10,469 nucleotides of DNA from assembly GCA_041648755.1 (NCBI GenBank), contig JBAZOJ010000131.1:1-10469 (forward strand), given 5' to 3'. Within the stretch, counting starts at the first letter, position 1, and every line of letters starts with the position of its first letter. Below the pieces are notes generated by a model, which ran no database searches, was not told the origin of the DNA, and worked only from the letters and a program-made list of their open reading frames with translations. A program made the position numbers and the translations under genes. Origin of the DNA: JBAZOJ01 sp041648755 (GTDB lineage Bacteria; Planctomycetota; B143-G9). Below, one piece after another: positions 1 to 4,787 of the stretch.

Positions 1-48
1 TTTAAGGCAATGCGGCTTCTGGAAACCGTTTACCCTGACCCGAATTGA
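1..48 (+). CDS. possible C-terminal end of an upstream gene (partial)
   Basis: The first reading frame is open from base 1 and ends with TGA at 46-48, giving the tail FKAMRLLETVYPDPN. The gene would begin left of the window. Fifteen codons are too few to identify it, and such a short open frame can occur by chance. The 40 bases after the stop are purine-rich and lead into the terminase gene, which fits a gene end followed by a short spacer. Confidence 0.3.
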   Translation, partial: FKAMRLLETVYPDPN

Positions 49-88
49 AAGGGAAGGGGGAGACTATAGAGGGGGATGGGTTGTAGTT

Positions 89-727
89 ATGAATACTACT
101 ATTACTGATGTTCTACGGACAGACTCTGCGGCTGTTCCCGATCTCGTCTCTTCTAATAACGGGGGAATACCTCCTCCTTCGCCGCTCGCTCAGGCGACCA
201 ATGAAGATGTTGACCTCATTCTCGGCAATGTCACAGAGATGCGGCAATACCTGAAACGGGAATTCCCACGCATAAAATCCCGCGCGTGCGTGTGGTTGGC
301 GGAGTTTTTCGTCCGAACGGCGAACGCTGACCGATGCCTGGACATTCTCCGGGATTCAAACCGGGCCTGGGTCGACTGGGTTTCTGCAATGAAGGAATAC
401 CCCGGAATAGCCCGCGTTTACGAGGGTTGCAAGTGTTGCGGTGATGCCGTTCGGCAGATGCGCCGAGTAGATGAGGCTGACCGCAGGGCGCTTGACGGCT
501 GGAATGAGCCCGTCTTCTACAAGGGGCAACGTGTGTCGACGATCCGCAAATACTCCGACAAGCTCCTCGAACTCCAGCTCCGTGCCGGCGACCCGGAGAC
601 GTACGCCGATCGTTCGAAGGTGGAGACAACCAGCAGCTCCGTGTCGTTCCATTTCCATTTCGACCGGACAACCGCGGCCGATGACCTGGCCAAGCACCGC
701 GCGAAACGTCAGGAATCCGGAGCATGA
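89..727 (+). CDS. phage terminase small subunit-like protein
   Basis: The 212-residue protein probably recognises packaging sites and delivers phage DNA to the large terminase. Residues 1-40 are low-complexity and probably disordered. The middle (about 45-130) is helical. Residues 136-179 carry the recognisable part, D-G-W-N-E-P-V-F-Y-K-G followed by R-K-Y-S-D-K-L-L and then G-D-P-E-T-Y-A-D-R. Phage small terminases and related helix-turn-helix packaging proteins often show a G-W-x-E-P-V segment, then a basic Y-S-D-x-L-L helix and P-E-x-Y-x-D-R. The purine run at 67-75 is rather far from ATG 89, so initiation is not optimal. The stop overlaps an ATG (ATGA at 724-727). The large subunit is about 7 kb downstream rather than next door. 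Function is by family resemblance; a generic HTH protein is the main alternative. Confidence 0.65.
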   Translation: MNTTITDVLRTDSAAVPDLVSSNNGGIPPPSPLAQATNEDVDLILGNVTEMRQYLKREFPRIKSRACVWLAEFFVRTANADRCLDILRDSNRAWVDWVSAMKEYPGIARVYEGCKCCGDAVRQMRRVDEADRRALDGWNEPVFYKGQRVSTIRKYSDKLLELQLRAGDPETYADRSKVETTSSSVSFHFHFDRTTAADDLAKHRAKRQESGA

Positions 728-795
728 CCATACCACCGGTAGTGGTTCGAGCCCCAATAAGTACGGTCGATTCCAGAAATCGACGAGTTTCCTAA
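724..795 (+). CDS. short ORF coupled to terminase small subunit gene, possible remnant
   Basis: ATG 724 overlaps the TerS stop (ATGA), the arrangement used at many real junctions here, and reads 23 codons (MTIPPVVVRAPISTVDSR then five more) before TAA. From 761 the next frame is open to TGA at 1076-1078 and begins with a protein-like acidic stretch (PEIDEFPNKLDDSEVTES), then becomes Arg-, Gly- and Pro-rich. One reading is that a downstream gene began at 724, suffered a frame change near 770-780, and was later interrupted by the GC-rich block. Equally, neither piece may be translated. No family is recognised. Confidence 0.25.
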   Translation: MTIPPVVVRAPISTVDSRNRRVS

Positions 796-967
796 TAAAC
801 TCGATGATTCTGAGGTAACGGAATCGTTATTATCAGACATTGACCCCTTGCTACCCCTACCATGCGTCCGCGGATACACCCTCATCAGCACACGGGTTGG
901 CCTGCGATCGAGGCGCCTCGTTAAGTTCTGGGTGGGCTCGACCTTCCGCGTTTCGGGCGGATTCGTT

Positions 968-1025
968 GCCGGCCGGAAAGCCGACCCCCCGGTCGGACCA
1001 GCGGCGCGGGGCCCCACCGGCCGGG
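968..1025. repeat. GC-rich nested inverted-repeat block
   Basis: CCGGCCGG occurs at 969-976 and again at 1017-1024, so the two copies can pair with each other. Between them lie a perfect hairpin CCGACC-CCCC-GGTCGG (981-996) and a GGGGCCCC palindrome (1008-1015). It is not followed by a T-run, so it is not a classical intrinsic terminator. Confidence 0.55.
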
Positions 1026-1173
1026 GTGCCATGCGTATACCGGTCCCCTCATGTACGACAGCCCTGTTTTTCGCCTGAGATATCCGCCTCTTTTTTCTCA
1101 GACATCTCCTCCTGATTTTCCGACCCCCCCCATGGACCAGGAAACGATATCCTGCTCGAAATGGATTTGGGTC

Positions 1174-1195
1174 TGGAAAATTTTCCAAAAAAAAA
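1174..1195. repeat. 14-bp perfect palindrome plus A9 tract
   Basis: TGGAAAATTTTCCA (1174-1187) is a perfect palindrome whose last A starts a run of nine A. It lies about 45 bp before the methyltransferase start and could be a protein-binding site. On the minus strand the T-run precedes the palindrome, so it is not a minus-strand terminator. The same arms TGGAAAA / TTTTCCA recur around a 6-nt loop at 9264-9283. Confidence 0.45.
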
Positions 1196-1232
1196 GAGAG
1201 ACAGTTCCGGGCGGAGCTGGTAGAAGTTGACC

Positions 1233-2180
1233 ATGATCAGGATTCTTGAAGGTGATTGCGTAGATCAACTGAAGGTGCTTGGTGATGAATCTGTGAATTG
1301 TTGTGTCACGAGCCCGCCATACTGGGGGCTACGCAACTACGGGCACCCCGGCCAACTCGGCCTTGAATCCACACCGGAAGAATACGTTGCCAAAATGGTT
1401 GCGGTGTTCGGGGAAGTGCGGCGCGTTCTGCGGAACGACGGGACCCTGTGGCTAAACATGGGGGACACTTACGCCGCGAACAATACCAGCCCCAAGTCTA
1501 ATCTGCACGTTTCGCGCAAACAGAAAAACTGCGCGCACGTCAGTGGTTTAATGGCTCCAATGCGGCCGCAGCCAGACGGCCTGAAACCCAAAGACCTTGT
1601 CGGCATCCCCTGGCGCGTCGCCTTCGCGTTGCAGGCCGCCGGCTGGTATCTGCGGCAGGATATTATTTGGCACAAGCCTAATCCGATGCCAGAAAGTGTG
1701 AAAGATAGGTGTACCAAGAGCCATGAGTACATATTCCTTCTGGCCAAGTCCGGCCGGTACTACTACGACGCGGATGCGATAAAGGAAATTTCCGCCTATC
1801 CGAAACCGGATGGCAAGGCAAGAGATAGTTTAAAGCGTTACGAAAACGAATCCGGCCGCAAGGATAGCGGCAGAAAAGCCAATGGGCAAGGTTACTACCG
1901 TTCCGATAACACCCGCAACAAGCGTTCGGTATGGACCGTCGCAACCCAGCCATACAAGGAAGCGCACTTTGCGACCTTCCCGCCCGCCCTGATAACACCG
2001 TGTATCCTCGCCGGCTGTCCGCAAGGCGGAACTGTCCTTGATCCCTTTGCCGGGTCCGGGACCACCGGCGAAGTGGCGGAAGCTTGCGGCCGCAATTCAA
2101 TACTGATCGAGCTGAAACTCATCCGGGCGCGATCGGCGCAACGAGGATTGTTCTGTGGAAAATCTACCGAAGAAAGTTAG
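1233..2180 (+). CDS. DNA methyltransferase, beta class (N4-cytosine or N6-adenine)
   Basis: The 315-residue enzyme would transfer a methyl group from S-adenosylmethionine to an exocyclic amino group in DNA. The catalytic motif T-S-P-P-Y-W is at residues 26-31, and the AdoMet-binding motif L-D-P-F-A-G-S-G-T-T is near the C-terminus (about 269-278). Catalytic motif first and cofactor motif last defines the beta class. SPPY is commoner in N4-cytosine enzymes, but the base cannot be fixed from this. The region between carries the target-recognition part and a typical W-T-V-A-T-Q-P-Y segment. ATG 1233 is preferred over TTG 1227 because AGAAG at 1222-1226 is suitably spaced. No restriction endonuclease is adjacent, so an orphan phage enzyme protecting DNA from host restriction is likely. 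The last 30 residues diverge from the usual family ending. Confidence 0.9.
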   Translation: MIRILEGDCVDQLKVLGDESVNCCVTSPPYWGLRNYGHPGQLGLESTPEEYVAKMVAVFGEVRRVLRNDGTLWLNMGDTYAANNTSPKSNLHVSRKQKNCAHVSGLMAPMRPQPDGLKPKDLVGIPWRVAFALQAAGWYLRQDIIWHKPNPMPESVKDRCTKSHEYIFLLAKSGRYYYDADAIKEISAYPKPDGKARDSLKRYENESGRKDSGRKANGQGYYRSDNTRNKRSVWTVATQPYKEAHFATFPPALITPCILAGCPQGGTVLDPFAGSGTTGEVAEACGRNSILIELKLIRARSAQRGLFCGKSTEES

Positions 2181-2239
2181 AGACAACCATGCCGGGAAGT
2201 AGTAACTTCTGGCCATGATGAACAAGTGGAGGTCTGGAA

Positions 2240-2674
2240 ATGAAAGCACTGAGCATTCGGCAACCGTGGGCGTGGTTGATTCTGCACGGCGGGAAGAGGA
2301 TTGAGAATCGAGAGTGGTCCACTAATTTTCGTGGTTGCTTCCTGATCCATGCGAGCAAAGGCATGACGCCCGGAGAGTACGAGGATGCTGAATGGTCGGC
2401 AGAATGGAACGATGTGAAACTTCCCCCATTTGAAACATTGCAACGTGGCGGGATAGTCGGCATGGCAAAGCTGGTGGATTGCGTGACCGAAAGCGATAGT
2501 CCGTGGTTTGTGGGAAGATGCGGGTTTGTACTTGACGAGGTCAAGCCGTTGCCTTTTCGATCATACCGGGGCGCACTGGGATTCTTCGATGTGCCGAACG
2601 CCGACGGTAGTTCTGAACCGGCTCAACCCGCAGACGCGCGGCCTCACGAGCCGATCGAAAGCGAGGTATCGTGA
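2240..2674 (+). CDS. ASCH-domain protein
   Basis: The 144-residue protein begins with the signature of phage and bacterial ASCH proteins: L-S-I-R-Q-P-W-A-W-L-I (4-14), then K-R-I-E-N-R-E-W (19-26) containing the conserved K, E and R, R-G-C-F-L-I-H-A-S (31-39), G-I-V-G-M-A-K-L (71-78) and a closing Y-R-G-A-L-G-F-F (109-116). Residues after about 120 form a low-complexity tail. ASCH folds are PUA-like beta barrels that bind RNA or modified nucleotides; the related YqfB hydrolyses N4-acetylcytidine. Substrate here is unknown. GGAGG at 2228-2232 sits 7 bases before ATG 2240. Its position directly after the DNA methyltransferase suggests a shared role in nucleic-acid modification, which is inference. 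Confidence 0.85.
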   Translation: MKALSIRQPWAWLILHGGKRIENREWSTNFRGCFLIHASKGMTPGEYEDAEWSAEWNDVKLPPFETLQRGGIVGMAKLVDCVTESDSPWFVGRCGFVLDEVKPLPFRSYRGALGFFDVPNADGSSEPAQPADARPHEPIESEVS

Positions 2675-3009
2675 AGGCCATTGTCGGAAATCTGAACCCG
2701 TTGACCGTGAGAGGTGCACCCCGAACAGCGGGCGAGGCGGCAAAAACCGCCTTCCAGGTTCGAGACCTGGGGCGGGTTCAGATTTCGAGCATGGCACACA
2801 GAGAACAACGAGGGGCGGGCGTCAATAAGACGTGGTGCGGGGTCCGGCGAATTGGGGGCGACCTGAACGGCGTAAGCCGAGTCGGCGCATGGCTTCATGC
2901 CCATGCGAGCATCCACGGGCGGGCTTCTGCTTGGCTGTGCAGGTGCAAGAACATCGTACACCGTAGCGACCTGGTTTCTCTGTGTGTCTTAACAAAGGAC
3001 GCACAATGA
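2671..3009 (+). CDS. doubtful ORF in a structured region
   Basis: GTG 2671 overlaps the ASCH stop (GTGA) and reads 112 codons to TGA 3007-3009, ending L-T-K-D-A-Q. The product is rich in Arg, Gly and Val with no recognisable domain, and looks like translated structured RNA more than an evolved protein. Two facts favour translation: the coupled start, and a C-terminus whose codons contain the AAAGGA ribosome binding site for ATG 3006. The first third coincides with the tRNA-like fold at 2687-2786. An internal ATG at 2791 has no clear ribosome binding site. Confidence 0.3.
   Translation: MKAIVGNLNPLTVRGAPRTAGEAAKTAFQVRDLGRVQISSMAHREQRGAGVNKTWCGVRRIGGDLNGVSRVGAWLHAHASIHGRASAWLCRCKNIVHRSDLVSLCVLTKDAQ
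2687..2786 (+). ncRNA. tRNA-like structured RNA candidate
   Basis: GAAATCTGAACCCG (2687-2700) pairs perfectly with CGGGTTCAGATTTC (2773-2786), and two G.T pairs extend the stem inward. Inside lie CCCG-aacag-CGGG (2720-2732), AGGCGG-caaaaa-CCGCCT (2735-2752), and CCAGG-TTCGAGA-CCTGG (2754-2770). The last is an exact canonical tRNA T-arm: 5-bp stem, 7-nt TTCGANN loop, G53-C61 closure. Bases 2771-2777 follow it as a 3' acceptor strand and pair with 2696-2702. The AGGCGG hairpin sits where a long variable arm would be. Against a normal tRNA: only about 30 nt remain for the D and anticodon arms, there is no anticodon loop with U33, and no CCA is encoded. It could be a degenerate tRNA, a tRNA mimic, or a tRNA fragment left by integration. 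Confidence 0.45.
2868..2907 (+). other. two further hairpins in the poorly coding stretch
   Basis: CGGC-GTAA-GCCG (2868-2879) is a 4-bp stem capped by a GNRA-type GTAA tetraloop. It is followed by a 7-bp hairpin, CGCATGG (2886-2892) pairing with CCATGCG (2901-2907). With the 2687-2786 fold they suggest that 2680-3000 may act largely as RNA. Confidence 0.3.
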
Positions 3010-3132
3010 AACGAGCGCGACACGCCGCTGAGCGATTCGCACGTCAGGTGCATGGACTGCAGTCGCAGTTCGTGGGTGCCCAGGTCGGACAAGGATGGTT
3101 ATCAGCCCCAACCCGCAAAGGAGCATCAATGA
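3006..3132 (+). pseudogene. small CxxC protein gene with apparent one-base frameshift
   Basis: ATG 3006 has a good ribosome binding site (AAAGGA). Its own frame runs on through 3129 into the next gene, but the frame one base later (from 3010) has GC-biased third positions and reads N-E-R-D-T-P-L-S-D-S, then C-M-D-C, ending Q-P-Q-P-A-K-E-H-Q and TGA at 3130-3132. Dropping one A from the AAA at 3009-3011 would give an intact 41-residue protein with one C-x-x-C pair, ending in the same ATGA overlap used by its neighbours. I infer a real frameshift or a sequence error. The alternative is a 94-residue protein read straight from 3006 to 3290. Confidence 0.45.
3101..3123 (+). repeat. 23-bp direct repeat, copy 1 (gene-end and RBS cassette)
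   Basis: Identical over 23 bases to 3598-3620. The unit runs from ATCAGCCCC to GCAAAGGAG, encodes Q-P-Q-P-A-K-E at the end of one small gene, and provides the Shine-Dalgarno for the next start (ATG 3129). Confidence 0.8.
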
Positions 3133-3290
3133 AAGATGCTGTAGTCCACACTGATCCGGTTATGGAGGCCATCGCCCGTAAGTTGCAGGGGATTGCAGGC
3201 GTGCCACACGCCGAGCAGGCGGCCATGATCCGACGAGCGGCCAAAGCCGGGGCGAAGGCGTTGAGAAAGTTATTGGAGGAGGCGCAATGA
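3129..3290 (+). CDS. small helical phage protein, unknown function
   Basis: The 53-residue product has a variable first ten residues, then a predicted amphipathic helix rich in Ala, Lys and Arg (from about V-M-E-A-I-A-R-K onward), ending L-L-E-E-A-Q. No family is recognised. ATG 3129 is chosen because AAAGGAG (3117-3123) precedes it by 5 bases and it overlaps the stop of the preceding frameshifted gene (ATGA). An upstream in-frame start at 3006 would add 41 residues, but that stretch reads better in another frame. The stop TGA 3288-3290 overlaps the next ATG, and GGAGGAGG just before it serves as that gene's ribosome binding site. Confidence 0.6.
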   Translation: MKDAVVHTDPVMEAIARKLQGIAGVPHAEQAAMIRRAAKAGAKALRKLLEEAQ

Positions 3291-3334
3291 CTAGCGAAAC
3301 CAAAGAGGGTGTTGTTTCAGAACACAGAAAGTGA
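3287..3334 (+). CDS. 15-codon leader or remnant peptide
   Basis: ATG 3287 has an excellent ribosome binding site (GGAGGAGG, 3275-3282) and reads MTSETKEGVVSEHRK before TGA 3332-3334, just 10 bases before ATG 3345. Its start resembles that of the gene at 3626 (MSGETKNVEMKKKR), which lies behind the same ribosome-binding cassette. It may couple ribosomes onto the Cys-rich gene at 3345, which has no good site of its own, or be the stub of a duplicated copy of the 3626 gene. Confidence 0.4.
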   Translation: MTSETKEGVVSEHRK

Positions 3335-3344
3335 TGGTGTTACA

Positions 3345-3629
3345 ATGGCAAAATGTGGAACAGACAATTGTCGGCACAACAATGGCGGATGGTGTACCCT
3401 ATGCACTTGTGCGGCATGGACCACGCCATCGACAATACTCGCCAATGGTTCGATAGAATCACTGCGTGTATTGTTATCAGACCTTTCCACGATCACCCGT
3501 GCTTGCGGAATGTACGCAGAACAGACAGGAAGCACGTCAGCTATCTGCGCGCTTATACGGTGTCGTGAAATCGTGGAAAGAATAGCGGCTAGCAGTCATC
3601 AGCCCCAACCCGCAAAGGAGGCGCAATGA
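3345..3629 (+). CDS. small Cys-rich protein, putative metal-binding N-terminus
   Basis: The 94-residue product starts with a cluster of cysteines (C4, C9, C17, C20, C22) in the arrangement C-G-T-D-N-C-R-H-N-N-G-G-W-C, which resembles the C-x4-C-x-H/Y-N-x-x-G-x-C pattern of small DUF1540-type domains. The rest is helical with three more cysteines and ends Q-P-Q-P-A-K-E-A-Q. A metal-binding role is inferred from spacing only. GTG 3309 is a possible earlier start but its purine-rich tract is too close; ATG 3345 probably depends on re-initiation from the 15-codon ORF at 3287-3334. The stop overlaps ATG 3626. Confidence 0.6.
   Translation: MAKCGTDNCRHNNGGWCTLCTCAAWTTPSTILANGSIESLRVLLSDLSTITRACGMYAEQTGSTSAICALIRCREIVERIAASSHQPQPAKEAQ
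3598..3620 (+). repeat. 23-bp direct repeat, copy 2 (gene-end and RBS cassette)
   Basis: Exact second copy of 3101-3123, 497 bp downstream. It encodes the last residues of the Cys-rich protein and the AAAGGAG for ATG 3626. After the repeat the copies differ in three bases (CAT versus GCG) and then both continue CAATGA. Confidence 0.8.
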
Positions 3630-3838
3630 GTGGCGAAACCAAGAATGTCGAAATGAAAAAGAAACGGTACGTGAAACTGACGCAGTTGCGCGTTTCATCC
3701 ATACAGCCACTTGATGATGCGATTGAAGAAATCCGTGAAGCATTCAAGAATGCTTTTACAACGGATGTGATAGAGATTCGATTCCTAGATCTGTCGGATG
3801 ATGAATACGCGGCACTGCCGGAGTTTTCTGGGTACTAA
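3626..3838 (+). CDS. small phage protein, unknown function
   Basis: The 70-residue product has a charged start with a lysine/arginine patch (residues 10-14), then a likely beta-alpha-beta core (K-L-T-Q-L-R-V, D-D-A-I-E-E-I-R-E-A-F, V-I-E-I-R-F-L) and an acidic C-terminus. It is probably cytoplasmic; no family is recognised. ATG 3626 overlaps the previous stop (ATGA) and has AAGGAGG at 3615-3621. The stop TAA lies inside TACTAAGGAGGCGCA, so the end of this gene also supplies the ribosome binding site for ATG 3848. Confidence 0.65.
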   Translation: MSGETKNVEMKKKRYVKLTQLRVSSIQPLDDAIEEIREAFKNAFTTDVIEIRFLDLSDDEYAALPEFSGY

Positions 3839-3847
3839 GGAGGCGCA

Positions 3848-4204
3848 ATGAACCGAACGGCCGCCATAGTAGCCGCCATCATCGCGGGGACAGCCTCGGT
3901 CCAGAGCATCCGCACGACCGCCGACTACCGCCGCGAACTATCAAGCTGTCGGGCAGAACATCCTGTCTGCGAGCATTCGTGGTACACCAACGTCGAGCAT
4001 TCGGCGCGGGTCTCCGTGCATCATCGTATTCCTGTCGGCTGGGATTGGACATTGGCTACGAGCCATGACAACCTGATTACGCTCTGCGATCCGGCGAAGG
4101 ACCGGAAGCACGGGTGCCATTATCAGTGCGGACATGGCGGACACGGCTGGAGCGGGGCGAATACGAATGTAATGAGCAATGTGTGTGCGAGAATCGGAGG
4201 ATGA
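3848..4204 (+). CDS. HNH endonuclease-like protein
   Basis: The 118-residue product has the core of an HNH (beta-beta-alpha-metal) nuclease: V-H-H-R-I-P-V at 57-63, H-D-N-L-I-T-L-C at 73-80, then H-G-C-H at 88-91 and G-H at 95-96, finishing W-x3-N-x-N-V as in several phage HNH proteins. C34 and C41 may help bind structural zinc with C80 and C90. HNH proteins near terminases can help packaging or act as homing endonucleases; here the gene is 3.5 kb from TerL, so neither is assured. Residues 4-18 are unusually hydrophobic (A-A-I-V-A-A-I-I-A-G) and look like a signal or membrane segment, which is odd for a DNA enzyme. AAGGAGG at 3838-3844 supports ATG 3848. Confidence 0.7.
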   Translation: MNRTAAIVAAIIAGTASVQSIRTTADYRRELSSCRAEHPVCEHSWYTNVEHSARVSVHHRIPVGWDWTLATSHDNLITLCDPAKDRKHGCHYQCGHGGHGWSGANTNVMSNVCARIGG

Positions 4205-4208
4205 GCTG

Positions 4209-4611
4209 ATGGGAGAAAATACAGACATATCCTGGGCTGATCATACGTGGAATCCGTGGCAGGGCTGTCACCCTGTTTCGGACGGCTGTACGCATTGCTA
4301 CATGCGCGATGCGAAGAAGCGATACGGGCAGGACTCTAATACCGTAGTGCGTTCTAAAGACCCTACGTTCAACAAGCCGCGCGTATGGCAGAAGAAATAT
4401 CACCCAGAGACGGATAGACTGGGTGATTGCGGGTTGCGAGGCTGTCCGCGGGAAGCCCGGTCGACCTGCAAAAGAATTCTGGTTTCGAGACGCCTTGTGT
4501 GCGTCTCACTTCCGCAATGCGCCTTTCTTCCTGAAACAGATAGAGAAGGACGGCAAACTAGATTACGATCCGACTCTACTTGGCAAAACATGGAGGGAAT
4601 TACCGGCATGA
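4209..4611 (+). pseudogene. Gp37/Gp68 (DUF5131) family gene with the central part deleted
   Basis: From ATG 4209 (GGAGG just upstream) the first 60 residues match the start of phage Gp37/Gp68 proteins: I-S-W-A-D-H-T-W-N-P-W-Q-G-C, then C-x2-C-Y (C27, C30), the cysteine motif of this radical-SAM-like family, and finally T-F-N-K-P-R-V-W near 4389. The family's C-terminus appears in another frame from about 4411: R-I-D-W-V-I-A-G-C-E, then P-F-F-L-K-Q and T-W-R-E-L-P-A, ending TGA 4609-4611. The central barrel that normally separates these ends is absent and the frames do not match, so an internal deletion with loss of frame is the best reading. Translation from 4209 instead runs in frame to 4787 through nonsense sequence and the next gene. 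The product should be inactive. Confidence 0.75.
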
Positions 4612-4787
4612 CCGAACCGCTATACATCTTCATGTGGGGCAATAACCCGAAAAGAGCGACGATGAAAGGCCGCATCTGCCGGGTACTCTTCCGTTCAAGA
4701 ACGATGAACAGCGTGAAGATAGAATTCCTGGACAACGGTCAGCAGGAAATCGTTTCGAGAAACGCATTGCGGAGGGCGAACAAGTGA
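4608..4787 (+). CDS. small conserved phage protein, unknown function
   Basis: The 59-residue product contains W-G-N-N-P-K-R-A-T-M-K-G-R-I-C-R-V-L, then N-S-V-K-I-E-F-L-D-N-G-Q-Q-E-I-V-S-R-N-A-L-R-R. I recall this pattern (basic strand, short loop, strand with G-Q-x-E-x-x-S-R-N-A-L-R) as a recurrent short phage hypothetical, probably a small beta-barrel that could bind nucleic acid. ATG 4608 overlaps the stop of the Gp37 C-terminal piece (ATGA), which suggests that stop still matters for coupling. There is no strong Shine-Dalgarno. The frame is also the read-through frame from 4209. The stop overlaps GTG 4784. Confidence 0.65.
   Translation: MTEPLYIFMWGNNPKRATMKGRICRVLFRSRTMNSVKIEFLDNGQQEIVSRNALRRANK

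Larger units (their letters stand above)
728..1232. other. long gap between TerS and the methyltransferase gene
   Basis: This stretch of about 500 bp lacks a convincing intact gene. Its left third is of ordinary composition. The centre (about 940-1030) is extremely G+C-rich with nested inverted repeats. The right end turns pyrimidine-rich (1065-1130) and then A-rich (1177-1200). Open frames on both strands in the centre give Arg/Pro/Gly-rich products typical of chance ORFs in GC-rich DNA. I see no clear sigma70 promoter for the methyltransferase. Confidence 0.5.

Noticed and set aside
45..70. TTGAAA ... TATAGA as a sigma70 promoter for TerS
   Set aside because: The spacer is only 14 bp, too short for a working promoter; the region is mainly a purine-rich run.
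61..80. ACTATAGAGGGGG resembling the T7 promoter core CACTATAGGGAGA
   Set aside because: The upstream recognition part (TAATACGACT) is absent and no similar site occurs elsewhere in the window.
743..760. TTCGAG within GTGGTTCGAGCCCC suggesting another tRNA T-arm
   Set aside because: The flanking bases do not form a 5-bp T-stem and no acceptor or anticodon arm can be placed around it.
709..1188. 159-codon minus-strand ORF across the gap
   Set aside because: There is no ribosome binding site, the product is Arg/Pro/Ser-rich without a domain, and all identified genes are on the other strand; it is probably a GC-rich chance ORF.
2561..2797. minus-strand ORF containing G-L-E-P-G
   Set aside because: This motif is the reverse translation of a tRNA-type T-arm, so the ORF is a by-product of the structured RNA on the + strand.
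4751..4764. CGTTTC-GA-GAAACG interrupted palindrome
   Set aside because: The 2-base centre is too small for a hairpin, and the site lies inside a supported coding gene with no sign of a regulatory role.
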